From positions 434,001 to 498,000 of the forward strand of contig JAHLJZ010000005.1 in assembly GCA_025602915.1 (NCBI GenBank): 64,000 bases of DNA, read 5' to 3'. The DNA is from Paraphysoderma sedebokerense (lineage: Eukaryota > Blastocladiomycota > Physodermatomycetes > Physodermatales > Physodermataceae). This document shows, in pieces, positions 1-11,068 of the stretch (the stretch's first letter is position 1; each line of letters begins with the position of its first letter). The notes beneath the pieces were generated by a model, which saw nothing but the letters and a program-made list of their open reading frames with translations, did no database searches and was not told where the DNA came from. A program made the translations under genes and the position numbers.

Positions 1-772
1 GATGTGAAGTTTGAAAATCAACATAATTTAGGGTGGTGATGAATTTTGAAATTGGGTCAAAGCGGGATGCTTGTGATGATTATTTTTAAGTTACATCGAA
101 TGAAGTTTGGGCCTCTAATGCAGAGACTTAGATAATTTCGGACACTTCTCAGGTGTGGAAAATGGTGTTTCATTTTAAGGATCAAAAAATGGCTTTTTTC
201 CTGTCTTTCTTTCGTTGGTGCAAATCTGTTCATATTTTTACTGTACTTCCCGTTCCATCAATTTCGTTCAGAGATTCCCCTTCTTCATGTATTAATAACA
301 GTAGTTAGACACATGGGTTTTCGGATGGTTGCTGAGAGAATGATTTGGGTTTATGATCTATAATAATATTTTGTCGTCTATTATTGAAGAATTTATTGTA
401 GTTCGTGTTTTCCCTTTCTGGGTTCTGTTGCGGGAACCAGCCACTCTTGTTTTCGCCAACAAAGTCAAATTTGGCAGCCGCTGTCGGCTTTCTTATCCCT
501 CTTCTTCGCTGTACACAAACTTGCATTTTCCATCCTTAATTGACTCACCCCCCTGTTATTTAATTAACGAATTCGAAAGACATTGTTATAGCAGATACAA
601 GAGCAGCCAAAAGTAGCCAAAAAGTGTGTTATCCTCTTCTGATTGTTCACTTAGCTTTGCGACTTTGTGAATCGTTTTTGCGAAGTTATCATCGCAAATT
701 ATGCAAAAACCAGAATGGCGAGAACATTGATCATCCAACTAACATATAGTGCTTCAGTATTGACTTATAGAC
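1..772. other. no convincing gene
   Basis: AT-rich sequence with no recognisable protein. The longest reading frames are an 87-codon plus frame (353-616) and a 73-codon minus frame (305-526). The minus frame reads like basic, Asn/Gln-rich protein, but it has no detectable family and no clear splice partner. The region probably holds the promoter and 5' UTR of the gene starting at 773. Confidence 0.4.
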
Positions 773-1309
773 ATGCTACATCCTGGCCGGTTTCGTTTAT
801 TTTCGGTGCAGCGTCTGTTCCGACATGGTCCTCAGATACCGTCCACACAGACTCCCTTTATTCAAAGATACAGTAGCACCTTACCCCCGCCAATTCCTCC
901 AACACTTTTATCAAAACTCACATCTCATGAACCATTTCTCGCAGCCCTTCAATCATTCACTACCAAACTCCAAGAAAAAGGCATCCAACCGCAGGATCTG
1001 AAAACGCCGAGTTTCAAGTTAGTCAGAATAATTACTGATCCCGACATTAAAAAGAGCTTGGAGGATATGGCTAGAGCCATGAAAGATGCAGGAGTGACTG
1101 ATGATGAAGTTAAAGGTGCCAGGGAATGGATGCTGAGTTTTAGTGGCATGAAACCGCCCGGAGTAAGTCCAACGAGCACGGGGACAGCGGAGGCAAAGGA
1201 TGTGAGTAGTCTACATAGCAATAAAGAGGCTACAAAGGAATCGATGAGTGATAGAGCTTCTACTAGTAAAGTAGAATCAGTGTTTGGCAGCAAAAACGGG
1301 CAGAATTAG
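773..1309 (+). CDS. hypothetical mitochondrial-like protein
   Basis: Single-exon frame of 178 codons starting at ATG 773. The first ~35 residues are rich in Arg, Ser, Phe and Gln, lack acidic residues and end in an R-Y-S-S stretch, which looks like a mitochondrial presequence with a processing site. Residues ~45-120 form the ordered part: an amphipathic helical segment, then a stretch with repeated Asp/Lys/Met and a W-M-L-S-F-S motif. The C-terminal third is Ser/Thr/Lys-rich and probably disordered. I do not recognise the family. Mitochondrial matrix or inner-membrane location is inference from the N-terminus only. An upstream exon cannot be excluded. Confidence 0.6.
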   Translation: MLHPGRFRLFSVQRLFRHGPQIPSTQTPFIQRYSSTLPPPIPPTLLSKLTSHEPFLAALQSFTTKLQEKGIQPQDLKTPSFKLVRIITDPDIKKSLEDMARAMKDAGVTDDEVKGAREWMLSFSGMKPPGVSPTSTGTAEAKDVSSLHSNKEATKESMSDRASTSKVESVFGSKNGQN

Positions 1310-1613
1310 CAGGCCGTGATGGTTGAGAAATTAAGATTTAAGATTATGTAACTTTGATATAAGAATGCAATGCTAGTGAAATAATATATATCTATTCACA
1401 GTTAATGAATATTGGGTGTGGCAGCAATCCTTAACTACAAGTCTTGATTTGGTCGGATCCGGTTCTGAGACCTGAGTAGGTTCGTTTTGTTCGGGGATGA
1501 ATCGCAATCTCAGGTTCCCTCTTTACCATTCTCTTCCACAATCCGTTCTCTAAACTTGGATTTCACACCCATTCTCCGCTAGTCGCCTTTAGTGTAAATT
1601 TCTGTTATTTAAC
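1310..1613. other. intergenic, promoter of coatomer zeta gene
   Basis: About 300 bp between the stop at 1309 and the ATG at 1614. It must contain the 3' end of the first gene and the promoter of the next. I see no repeat, RNA gene or further frame. Confidence 0.4.
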
Positions 1614-2662
1614 ATGGTATATTTCCGTTTTCTTCTCTCTTATTCGCAACATATCCGATAATCGTATTCTAAACGCGGCCCATTTTTCTGCTCTCCTCTG
1701 GCGATATGCATTTTCGACGATATCCAATAATCATGTAATCAAATAATAGAATCTTTCATTATATACTGTCAAAGCAGTTTTAATTCTCGATGCATCAAAT
1801 GGTTCTCGAGTGCTCGCCAAGTATTATCCCAAAGCAACCGAATTCCCAACAACAAAGGAACAAAAAGCTTTTGAAAAGAGTCTTTGGGACAAAACTAAGA
1901 AACTCTTGAACAGTATGTTTATTTCTATTTTGGGGGTGATACTTTTTGAAGAAATGATAATACATCTGGTCTATTGGGCCTAATATCGATACTTCATCAA
2001 GGATAACCGATGTGTTCGGTTGTATTTGTTTCTCGACGGTGTTTTAACCTTATAATGTTGTTTAAACCTCAGACGAAATTATTCTATTCGATAATCAAGT
2101 TGTTGTCTATCGATCTAATATAGACGTGATATTCTACGTTATCGGTTCTCTCGAAGAGAACGAAGTCATGTTGACAACAGTTTTGAACACATTCTACGAT
2201 AGCATAGGACTAGTGTTAGCGTATGTTTATTTTCCTCAGATATCTGACTCGCAAGAAGTCAGCTTTTTCCCAAAATTAGTTCCTACTTTTGCTTATATGA
2301 CATTTTAACTTAACTTTATTCGCTTTGTGAATGGCTTGTAACACAGGAAATATCAAATTGAAAAGAGAACACTCTTGGAGAACCTTGACAATGTAGCCTT
2401 GTCGTTGGATGAATGTATTGATGATGGGTATATTATTAATTTCTTATTCTACATTATCTTGCTTCCTGCTCTAAATGATGGCTTTTTTAACTCGTGTCCG
2501 GTCAAAATTAGGGTTGTCCTTGAGACTGATCCTGGGACTATAGCATCCCGCGTATCTCGCCGGCCAACCGATGTTACTGATTTGACATTGGGTGAGCAGA
2601 GTTTGACGGATGCGTTCCTCAAAGCGAGGGATCAATTCATCAGTGGTGTTTTGTTAAAGTGA
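1614..2662 (+). CDS. RET3: coatomer subunit zeta (COPI)
   Basis: Small longin-fold subunit of the COPI coat, which drives Golgi-to-ER and intra-Golgi vesicle transport. Exons: 1614-1616, 1750-1912, 2073-2220, 2347-2427, 2512-2662; these join in frame. The mature protein begins [14 protein letters not shown], followed by the family signature [12 protein letters not shown], then [21 protein letters not shown] and V-V-L-E-T-D. Length (about 180 aa) is normal for zeta. The first coding exon is only the ATG, with an intron starting immediately after it. The choice is supported because the second exon opens straight into the conserved LYTVKA segment and no other ATG fits. The related AP sigma gene sits at 45.6 kb. 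Confidence 0.93.
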
Positions 2663-3222
2663 AAATTTGACTTTGGAGTGAAAGTTGCCGGTTTCGTGGA
2701 TCCGATGAATTGCTGACGAAATGGTTAAATGTATTTGATTGTTTCCTAGACGGATGTTGTCGCTGTATTATATCGATGAAATAAAGATAAAGGATGAAAT
2801 TTTGTAACTCTCTCGGCCTTTGGTTCTTTCCTGCGGGAGCGTCTCTAACTGTCGTTGCTGCAGTGTGGCTGAGCTTACTTTGATCACGTTCGCCTCAAAA
2901 AGTTTGGCCCCGGATTCCACTTTTAAAATTTAAAACTTGTCATCGACCGTAATAATATCGAAAAAGCATAGGTATAATCATCATTGATCTTTATCGAGCT
3001 TTGTAAGACCTGATTTACTAACATCGGCTCTTTGCATTTAGGTATATTTTTATCTCCATGTCCACATTGTTCTTTTTCTGCCTCTTTTGTTCGTTCAATT
3101 AGCCATGAAAGTGCTTAACACTATTAATTCATCTCCAATGTTACGGCTTCATTCCCGATTGCGATTTAATCAAATCTTGATGACTTCAACTTTTTTCTCT
3201 GTTTTCCTATGCAGATTGAATC
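2663..3222. other. intergenic, 3' UTR and promoter/5' UTR
   Basis: Holds the 3' end of the coatomer zeta gene (an AATAAA-like aataaag near 2779) and the upstream region of the Mgr2 gene. A pyrimidine-rich tract ending in gcag just before the Mgr2 ATG could be an acceptor of a 5' UTR intron. No other frame is recognised. Confidence 0.4.
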
Positions 3223-3832
3223 ATGTCATATCACCAGGAACCTACAGTTTTTCAAAAACTTAAAATGGGAGCAATGATGGGTGGAACAGTTGGATTATGG
3301 TTTGTTTGAATTCATACGTCCTCTAATGGAGCTCGTAAACTGAAACTTGAAAATCCACCCAACCGTATCCGCCGTCCATGATAGTATCGGCCTTGTTTTC
3401 GGTACAGTTAGTGTGTTAAGGTGATTCTTCGATTTTCCTTATTTGATTTACATGCCGTCATTTCCTTTGCTAATCGATCAATTATTCCGAAGATATGGAC
3501 CCGGGCCGAATGGTTATGTCAGGACGTTAGGTCAATACATGGGATCCTCGGCTGCCAGTTTTGCCTTTTTCATGGCTATCGGTTCGTCTTGGTTTTTTAT
3601 ATCCACATTCAACTTTATTTTTTCTGGTTTCTTTAATTCGACGGTCACGGAGAAGAAACATAACGTTGTTTTATTTTTAGGTACTGTCATCCGAACTGAA
3701 GAGAATCAAAAGCAAATAACATCTTCCTCAACATCTGTTCCTTCTGGAAGTACTTATAACAGAAGATTGCCAATTCTAATAAATAACAGTAGATTTAATA
3801 TGGGTAGAGGTAGCAGTTTGAAAAAAGAATAA
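3223..3832 (+). CDS. MGR2: Mgr2/Romo1-like TIM23 lateral gatekeeper
   Basis: Small two-helix inner-mitochondrial-membrane protein; in yeast Mgr2 couples the TIM21 module to the TIM23 import channel and controls lateral release. Exons 3223-3299, 3385-3420, 3493-3581 and 3681-3832 join in frame to about 117 aa. Family features: F-Q-K-L-K-M-G-A-M-M-G-G-T-V-G at the first helix, R-Y-G-P-G-P-N-G-Y-V-R-T-L-G-Q-Y in the loop, then S-S-A-A-S-F-A-F-F-M-A-I-G in the second helix and T-V-I-R. The GPGP loop and a Ser/Arg-rich C-terminal tail are fungal Mgr2 traits, as opposed to the shorter animal Romo1. Exon 3 uses a GAAG acceptor. Confidence 0.88.
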
Positions 3833-4037
3833 TTCATTCAAGGGCGGGATCGCACCTTGGAAGATGGAAGTTTGGTCGGAAGGTGCATTGACGGGTGAAG
3901 TGGTCATGGGGCTCATTCCCTCATCTGGTTGCCAGCATCATGTAGTTAATTGATTCTCATTTAAGTTCTTGAATAAAAGTACTCCTAATATTCTCCCTAT
4001 ATCTATTTTTCGTCCAATATCTCCTTATATCTACTGA

Positions 4038-5128
4038 ATGACTACTTTGGTATGCGCTCATGTAACTGAGAATTCCGCATTGAAGATACTGAAACCTCTC
4101 TCTGTGATTAGTGTTGCTGTATTTGTAATGCACCGGCCGAATTCCTTGATTACTTGACAAAACAAGTTGACTACCAGTTTATCTCGGATTTTAGAATATA
4201 TAGTGAATATGCACCGAATTATCTCAGCTCTATTGGATTCTACGACGACTTTGGTACTTTCGTGGTAAGGTCGGGTGGTAATGATGAGTCCCAAGATTGG
4301 GATGAATATCAGATTTTGAATTGTAAATGGGGATCGATGGATGATTTCGGTGGATTTCTTGTACATCATGAGTGTTACAAGATTATGAGAATTGCATTGA
4401 AAGAATTTCAGGATACAACGATTCTAAAGGTATTGACGCAGAAATCTAGGCAAGAAAATGGCCAATTGGGTACGTAAATGGAACTCTATCCTACTAAAAC
4501 TAGTATTCATGGAAGTTAATTTGGTTTTATTTGCGTTAATATAGATTACGATTACTTTATTGATTCATGCTCAGACACCAAAAATTCCGGCTGCTGCGAT
4601 CCAGCTATTCTAGCCCACCCAAATATCTTCCCTGTCTTGCATCGAACTTCTCCGAATTCCCAGATTTATCTTCCATCATACATAACCCCCACATCTCTTG
4701 GTGCGTTCAAAGTCTTACCGAACGAGCTGATACATGGTATATTAAGGTATCTAACCGCGCCTGATATCGTAAACCTGGAGGTCACGTCAAAAGCATGGCA
4801 ACTTATAACTCAGGATCCTGTGATATGGGAAATTCAGTGCCGTCTAAACCATTATATTCCGCCTGATTCAGCATTGAATCTGGATAGCATGTCTTCCAAT
4901 AAGAAGACTGACGGATCAGTATCATCGTCAAAAACTGTCAGGAGAAAATTCAGCGCTGAAAATGTACTGAAACATGAAGGGACGAGTGAGGTTTATTCAA
5001 CGGGGAGTTATGGATGGGATTGGAAAAGGTTTTACAGGGATTGTTCCAACTCGAGGCATATGAAGAATTTGAAGAGAATACATAATGTGATAGGTCAAAT
5101 TAAACGCGACATTCTGAATCAAAAATGA
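4038..5128 (+). CDS. F-box protein
   Basis: Probable substrate receptor of an SCF ubiquitin ligase. Exons 4038-4049, 4112-4469 and 4545-5128 join in frame to 317 aa. The N-terminal part carries a Cys cluster (C-C-C-I-C-N-A-P), a D-W-D-E-Y-Q-I segment and a G-F-L-V-H-H-E-C motif resembling the H-x-x-C-W core common in fungal F-box proteins. The F-box lies at about residues 180-220: L-P-N-E-L-I-H-G-I-L-R-Y-L, then D-I-V-N-L-E-V-T-S-K-A-W and D-P-V-I-W. A Ser/Lys-rich spacer and a W-D-W-K-R-F-Y-R-D helix follow. No WD40 or LRR repeat is present, so the substrate is unknown. The 12-bp first exon is inferred from a good GTATGC donor. Confidence 0.75.
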
Positions 5129-5431
5129 ATGCATAGAATCGCTGTATAATAAAATCGTAAATATAATATCATCTACATTACAAGTCTGTTGGAAAAACGT
5201 TACATAAACTTTTCAGGTGGCATCCATTCTGGCGTTCCGAAAGCAAAGAAACTTCAGTCGACGTGCTATGACGTCACACCGAAAAGGTTTAATATATTCA
5301 CTTCGCACTTTTTAAACTTTTTCTTGCTTCCACCAAATTTAGCGGGCCCCGGAACTTACTGAATCAGCACTTTGTCAGACATCTCCCTACCTCCCATCCA
5401 CTCCACTTCACACATTAACTTACATCGACCC
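5129..5431. other. intergenic
   Basis: About 300 bp between two plus-strand genes. It contains a GC-richer patch (agcgggccccgg near 5341) ahead of the next start. No RNA gene or repeat seen. Confidence 0.35.
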
Positions 5432-7376
5432 ATGACAAATACAACTCCCTCCCATACTGATTCGAAAAGAGTCGGTCCATGGAAGAGAGTCAGAAAAGCC
5501 GTAGGAAGCCTACGTCGAAAGATGTCTCGGCGGTCTCGAAGTCGCAGACGATCGCCTGTTCGATACTCAAGACGAGTGGTTAGGCGAAGTTTACGTCCCG
5601 AATCTATGGCGTCTGGTTATACTTCCCCGGTTTCGGAACCGGAGAGTGACATGGAAGTTGAGAAAGCAGGAGTAATCAGTCCTGATGGAAGATTAGAAGA
5701 TATACTGAATGAACGTAACGATACTATTGGAGATATTGGTTTGAAAGAAGAACAGCCCGACCGCGGAGAAGCTTCAGGAATGCCAGCCAGCGAGGTTGAT
5801 GATAAGGAAGGTGTTCAAGTGTCGATCGTTCAAGAGTCGATCTCGATACAGGAAGATAGCCCAGAGGACATGATTACCAGCTTGAACGAATCGGGTGATA
5901 GAAAGGGGGTTGACATGATCGCTCTGGAAACGACAACCATTTCTATCGAGAGGTTGCCTTCGGATACATCTGCTCCTGACATGGAACTTTCGCCTACGTC
6001 CAACTCATCAACACCGATTCTTGAAGAAGCTCCTGCTACACCACGCCAATCTGTTGCTACTACCGCGTCCGAATCGAGTCAACCGTTGTATCCAACACCG
6101 CCAGAATCAGCGATTAAATCACGCAAGTTATCTGAGTCTGAGGGACATGCATCGTCGGAATCCACAGATCCCTCCTCAATTAGGTCAAACCCACCGAATG
6201 ACAAGTAAGTTTTCCTATACGTATTTCTTTTGACATGCGTTACTAACTTTGGTGCCCATTAGTGACGGAGAAGGGTACAGTCCGTATGTCAGTCCAAGGC
6301 TCCTTCTTCGGCGAGATAGCATTAAGGAAAGGCAAGAACGAGCAAACCGAAAGCTCAAAGAGTCGGAGGAATCTGAATTTGAAACTGCGCCCGCCTCGCC
6401 GGCATCGCTCGACGATACGCCGCCATCATCGAAAGAATTAAAAATTGATACTTCTTTTATCGCTCTGTCAAGGGGACTGCTGGATCTACCTAGCCGTAGG
6501 GAATTGGACCCTGCCGTCGGACGGTCAAATGTGGACTGGGAATATGAGCGTTCTTTCAGTACACCGCCGGAAGTTTCTTGGACTGCTACAGACGATGACT
6601 ATCAGCGTAGCAACGCGCGGGAGTTTGAACGTCCAGTCAGTACCCCACCACGTTCTAACCGGTCTGACAGGCACAATGAATACCTACGGGATGAGGTGGA
6701 AGAGTTCAATGATTCATCACAAATTGTATACGTACCTGCATCCCCATCTCTTGTAACGGCATATACCAACTATCATCATCAAGATTTGAACGTTTTTTCG
6801 CCGTCAGTTGAACGATCCCTTTCACCCTTGCCGGGCCGATACTCAATGGGTGGAGATTTGTTTGTGAGCAAGAAAATGGATTACGAATTTAGCCAGAAAG
6901 AAGTGATTTTTAATAATGAATATCTTAATCTTCCAGAGGCGAAAGAAGCTAAGTCGAAACGGCCTGGATACAACCGTGTCCTTTCTTCCTCCTTCTCTGA
7001 CAGATACGGAGTGGAAATTAAGTCCCCTCGCGAAGAAGTCACAACCGCACCAAATCAGCTGATGCCAGTTACAGAAAGAAAGCCAGAACAAACTGATGAA
7101 AGTACTTCGGATGCTGTAAAAGATGCACCCAAAATTTCAGATGAGATGGGAAATGGCGCGCCCTTAGTGAAGGAAAACCAGGACGGATTGGCTGAGTTGG
7201 AATTCACGAAAGAGCAGTTAGATAGGAAGCACGCAGAGTTACCAAAGCCGTTTGCCGAAGTAATTTTCACTGTTGTATATATGTATGAGATGGCTTTATG
7301 TTGGTTTAGTAGGAGTCGGTTTAGACTTGTAAGAAATGCGGCGTCTGAACTAAGTCTAAAGAGATGGGTTGATTAA
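5432..7376 (+). CDS. hypothetical disordered protein, basic SR/RS-type N-terminus
   Basis: Exons 5432-6204 and 6263-7376 join in frame to 628 aa. The start is the first ATG after an upstream stop-free TTG frame. Residues ~10-60 are extremely basic, rich in Arg-Ser and Arg-Arg pairs (R-R-K-M-S-R-R-S-R-S-R-R-R-S), suggesting nucleic-acid or SR-kinase interaction. The middle is acidic, Ser/Thr/Pro-rich and low complexity, with repeated S-T-P-P and P-x-S-P motifs that fit proline-directed kinase sites. The last ~45 residues contain a hydrophobic stretch around F-T-V-V-Y-M-Y-E-M-A-L-C-W-F that could be a membrane helix. I do not recognise a family, and no enzyme motif is visible. Confidence 0.65.
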
Positions 7377-7692
7377 TGAATGTAAAGATAGGAAAGCATC
7401 TATATATTTTAACTAAGCAGAGTAATTAAATATAATTGTTAATCAATATTAAATCACATCTCCTCTGATCTATTTGTTGATGAGCTCAAATGAGATAATT
7501 GCACCTTGCAACTCCCAAGTTCGCCTAAAATTTAACGTCCACGGAACACTTGCCTTACGCGGTCCACCCGAGCCAGAGTGCCCAGCAGGGGATTTTGATT
7601 CATACATTGGTGAAATGGAGGACATGTATACATAAAATCCACAGCAAGTATATGTACAGCACGTTTCAGACTTAGAGTGGAAAAAAAGGCCC
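7377..7692. other. intergenic
   Basis: About 315 bp between two plus-strand genes. It includes AT-rich 3' UTR sequence near 7400-7450. Nothing else recognised. Confidence 0.35.
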
Positions 7693-8263
7693 ATGACTTA
7701 CCCAACTTACAATCTTCGTACGAGATCAAATAGCGTTCCGAAAGTACCTTCGAAACTACGCTTTGAAATAAGAAAGTCACCGATATCGCCGTCACCAACA
7801 GACAAAGATAAGCTGCGGAACATATTGAAAAATTCACCAACATCTCCAAAAAAGAATGCTAGTAATCCGGCATTTCAGCAAGCTGAACTTCAAATCCTGA
7901 CCGGGTTATCAGGGCAAAGTTGGAATGTGGTCGATTTAAGTGGCACCAAGGGTTTGAATTGGTTTTAATTTCACAACCAGTTTAATATTGATTAGTGATA
8001 ATGTGCTGACGATTTCAATTTTTTGGCACTTCCATAATTAACCCTTGACAGATGCTAAAAAAGAGTTACAGGTCACACCTTTACCGCAACTTGATGCCAA
8101 ACTAACACTTAATGGAGGCAATGCAAAAAATTCTGTTCCTTCAGGAGGTTCCACAGCAACTACCAGCCCGTCTTCTCCAAATTCTTGCAAGACTACGCCA
8201 GCATCAGCATTTGAACATAAGCGTGTAGGACGGGGACGGGGGAAAGGTAGATTCATGCCGTGA
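7693..8263 (+). CDS. hypothetical small Ser/Pro/Lys-rich protein
   Basis: Exons 7693-7951 and 8052-8263 join in frame to 156 aa. The N-terminal half is basic with repeated S-P and T-S-P-x-K sites (S-P-I-S-P-S-P-T-D-K and N-S-P-T-S-P-K-K), typical of CDK-type phosphorylation targets. A short hydrophobic segment L-Q-I-L-T-G-L-S-G-Q-S-W-N-V-V-D precedes the splice junction. The C-terminus ends with a Gly/Arg patch (V-G-R-G-R-G-K-G-R-F). The composition suggests a nuclear or cytoskeletal regulatory protein, but this is inference; no family is recognised. Confidence 0.6.
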
Positions 8264-8428
8264 ACACCCTATACTATGTCAATCTTAAAAGTACCCAATA
8301 ATGTTCTAAATTCAGATAGAATCTTTTGTATAAATGGGCAATAGGGTTTTGCTTTTTAATATAACCATTGTTCTGTTTAAAAATTTTCCTATACAAACTT
8401 CTTTATTCCATGCATGAAATTACAGCAG

Positions 8429-10393
8429 TTATTCCTTGGCCAACACTATCTGCTTATAGCCAATACTTCCTTCATCACTTGCTTGGGTATCTCTTGTATA
8501 GATGGACGACACATCTGTCCAAATATTCATAGAAATAGCTTTCATTCCACCGTTGGTAACTAAGAAATCGGTGTTACAGCTACCCTCATTGAGACGATAC
8601 ACTCTATTCGTCATAGCGAACCGATCATTAGCATACACCTCCACGATGGATTTGTCGATAAAGATTCTTAGTCGTAGCTTTTCTAATTTCGACTGTCCAT
8701 CTTTACTGGAGAAATGATAAAGTGGTAACTTCCCCGATACAGTCTCTGTGCTGTACGATTCCTCTATCTCAGGTGTTGACTTTCGCTTAAGGGTTAACTT
8801 CGATTTCTTGTAATTGTATTGAAGGCTAGCAACTTCAGAGCCAGTTTCGTCTTGGAACAGTTGGAATTTAAAAATGGTATCAGGATCGGTGATTTCGAAC
8901 ACAGCTTCAATCTCGGCGGAACAACTATTCATCACTTCGTATCGCTTTCCTGTCTCCACCACTTCATTGTTCAGGAGAGATGTCTGTTTGGCTTTTTTTC
9001 GAAGTAGGCCAACTTCTTCGACTGGTTTAATTTGTAGGATATCGATTTCTTGCTTTTGTCGATTTTCGACGTTCCATATAGAAAGAGTTTTGATACTGAT
9101 TTCACGAGGTAATGTTTGAGCGCCAGCCCACTTTTCTTTCCACTGCAATCGATCTTCCGGTATCCAACCCATCAGAAGCATCCGTCCGTCAGGGGATTTA
9201 TAGTGGTTGAAAGCGTACACATAGCCATAGTCAAGGAGAGAATAACTAGAGGGTATGAAAGACACGCGCTTGGTATGCTGATCGTAGCCCAGCTTTCCAA
9301 TACTGTAAACGGGGGTGTGCTTGTTGTTAATGTATGTGGCCCCTGTCAATGAATAATGAGTTAATGTCTGATCAAGCGCTCACAAGGAAATCTCACGAAT
9401 GTTGACTTACATTCTGCTCCGTACATAAGCAAGACTTTATCGCTCTGTTCTCCAAAATCAACCAAAGCGGAGCACTCCATATTTCTGCCAAAATAACCTG
9501 ACTCTTCAACATGTTTGTGCAAATATAATGGCTCGACTTCGCCATTGATTCCATTTTCCTCCCAAGTGAGCAAATCATCTGAGGAGTAGAAGAATGTAGC
9601 TTGGCCTTTGTTCTTTATTCCACCACTCACAAGCATATAATACCCACCCGATTTACCTAAGAGAGCGTCAAGTTTTTTGGAACGAATAACGGCAGGATCT
9701 CGAAATCCAGTAACACCAATATTGGCCAAGTTCTTCGGCGGATAAGACACAACAGGCTGGTTGATCTTGGTCCATGTTTTAAGATTCGGATCAGTAGAAT
9801 ATGCCATCAGTTGTTGCTCACAACCATGGACATATTTATCAATTTCCGGAAGGGCCTTCGAGACGCCGGTATAGAACATTGTCGGATGTCCTTTGTAGCC
9901 GTCTGCAATGACGGATCCAGTAAATACGCTGAGCTCGTCAGCGGCTACTGAAGGCTGTAATTTTAAGCTCTATGTTAAAAAGTAGAAGAGATAAGCCTTG
10001 TTATGGTGAAGCAGACGCACCCGCAGAGCAACAGGAAGATCTTTCCAATGTATTAAATCATCAGAAATGGCATGTCCCCACAATATCGGAATTTGCCATA
10101 CTGTTGCATGTTCAGCATATTGATAAAACAAGTGATAGGTGGTTTTCCCGCTACGGTCGTCCACGTACAGAATCGGATCGTTCATCCAGTGACTTGGAGG
10201 AACAAAATGGTATATCGGCCTTCGCAAAGTTAAAAGTAAAAATCAGTCACTGAGCCAGAATCTTTCGACACCGGACAATAAATACTTACCTGTGTAAATC
10301 AACATCGTCCGGTAACCTCTTCATTTCATCAGTATACACTAGCGTGGCCGAAGCCATGAACGAGATAATTAAACCAAAGAAAACAGCTTTCAT
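8429..10393 (-). CDS. secreted GH32 beta-fructosidase (invertase/inulinase type)
   Basis: Glycoside hydrolase family 32; hydrolyses terminal beta-fructosyl bonds in sucrose or fructans outside the cell. Exons (minus) 10393-10290, 10219-10021, 9954-9411 and 9342-8429 join in frame to 586 aa. Residues 1-~20 are a signal peptide ([12 protein letters not shown]). Catalytic landmarks: nucleophile Asp in H-W-M-N-D-P near residue 49, transition-state F-R-D-P near 186, and acid/base Glu in M-E-C-S near 261. [12 protein letters not shown] and the C-terminal beta-sandwich motif [14 protein letters not shown] also fit. Oddity: the usual W-M-N-D-P-N-G is W-M-N-D-P-I-L here. Invertase versus inulinase cannot be decided. 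The gene is divergent from transaldolase. Confidence 0.92.
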
Positions 10394-11068
10394 GACTGGT
10401 AATGGAAGAAAAAGAGACCAAGTCCCCCTTTTTAAAAAAGTCAGTTCCAACTTTCCCTTACAAGAGCTGAGCTAAAATAGCCCATCTAAAACTAGCGTTT
10501 CAAGGGCGATTGTCCTCGCTTAAGGAGGTCTGTGTCACAATAAGTTTAATGCCACCAAATGTATCAAATGGGCGCATTTGACCATGGATGTTTAGTCGGT
10601 AACAATCAGCAAGGTGCTTGCGAAGATTCCGGACGGAGATATCATTGATTCGGCATAGCAGCCTATTTCAAAAATAATATAAGAATATTATCATCTGCTA
10701 CGATAGAAACATTTCCTAGATCAGTTACAGAATTGTCTGTGATTGTTTGAAGCGTATCTGTGAAATCAAAGAGCCAGGAGATAATTCATCAACTCGATGT
10801 TCCAAGATAGGCTTATTTCAGATTGCCAGTAATTCTGAATAAGTATGGATTTATTTTTGGCCGGATATCTTCTGCAATAATAAATTGCACAGTTGCGTCT
10901 GTTATCCGCGACAATTCAGCTTTGATTGGCTGGCAATTGTTCCAATTTATATGAGTCCGGCGAGGCTGGCTTTCCTTCGGGATACCGGTCTGCACGTTCC
11001 ATCATTACAAATACAACTCCATCCCTCGCTCTCATCCACCCTCTGATATCTGCAAAGCTACAATCAAC
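10394..11068. promoter_or_regulatory. shared divergent promoter, GH32 / transaldolase
   Basis: 675 bp between two opposing start codons. On the GH32 side an A/T tract (tttttaaaaaag near 10430) sits ~40 bp upstream of the ATG. On the transaldolase side a TTTATATG element lies near 10945. Both genes act in carbohydrate use, so joint regulation is possible, but no specific operator can be named from the sequence. Confidence 0.4.
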
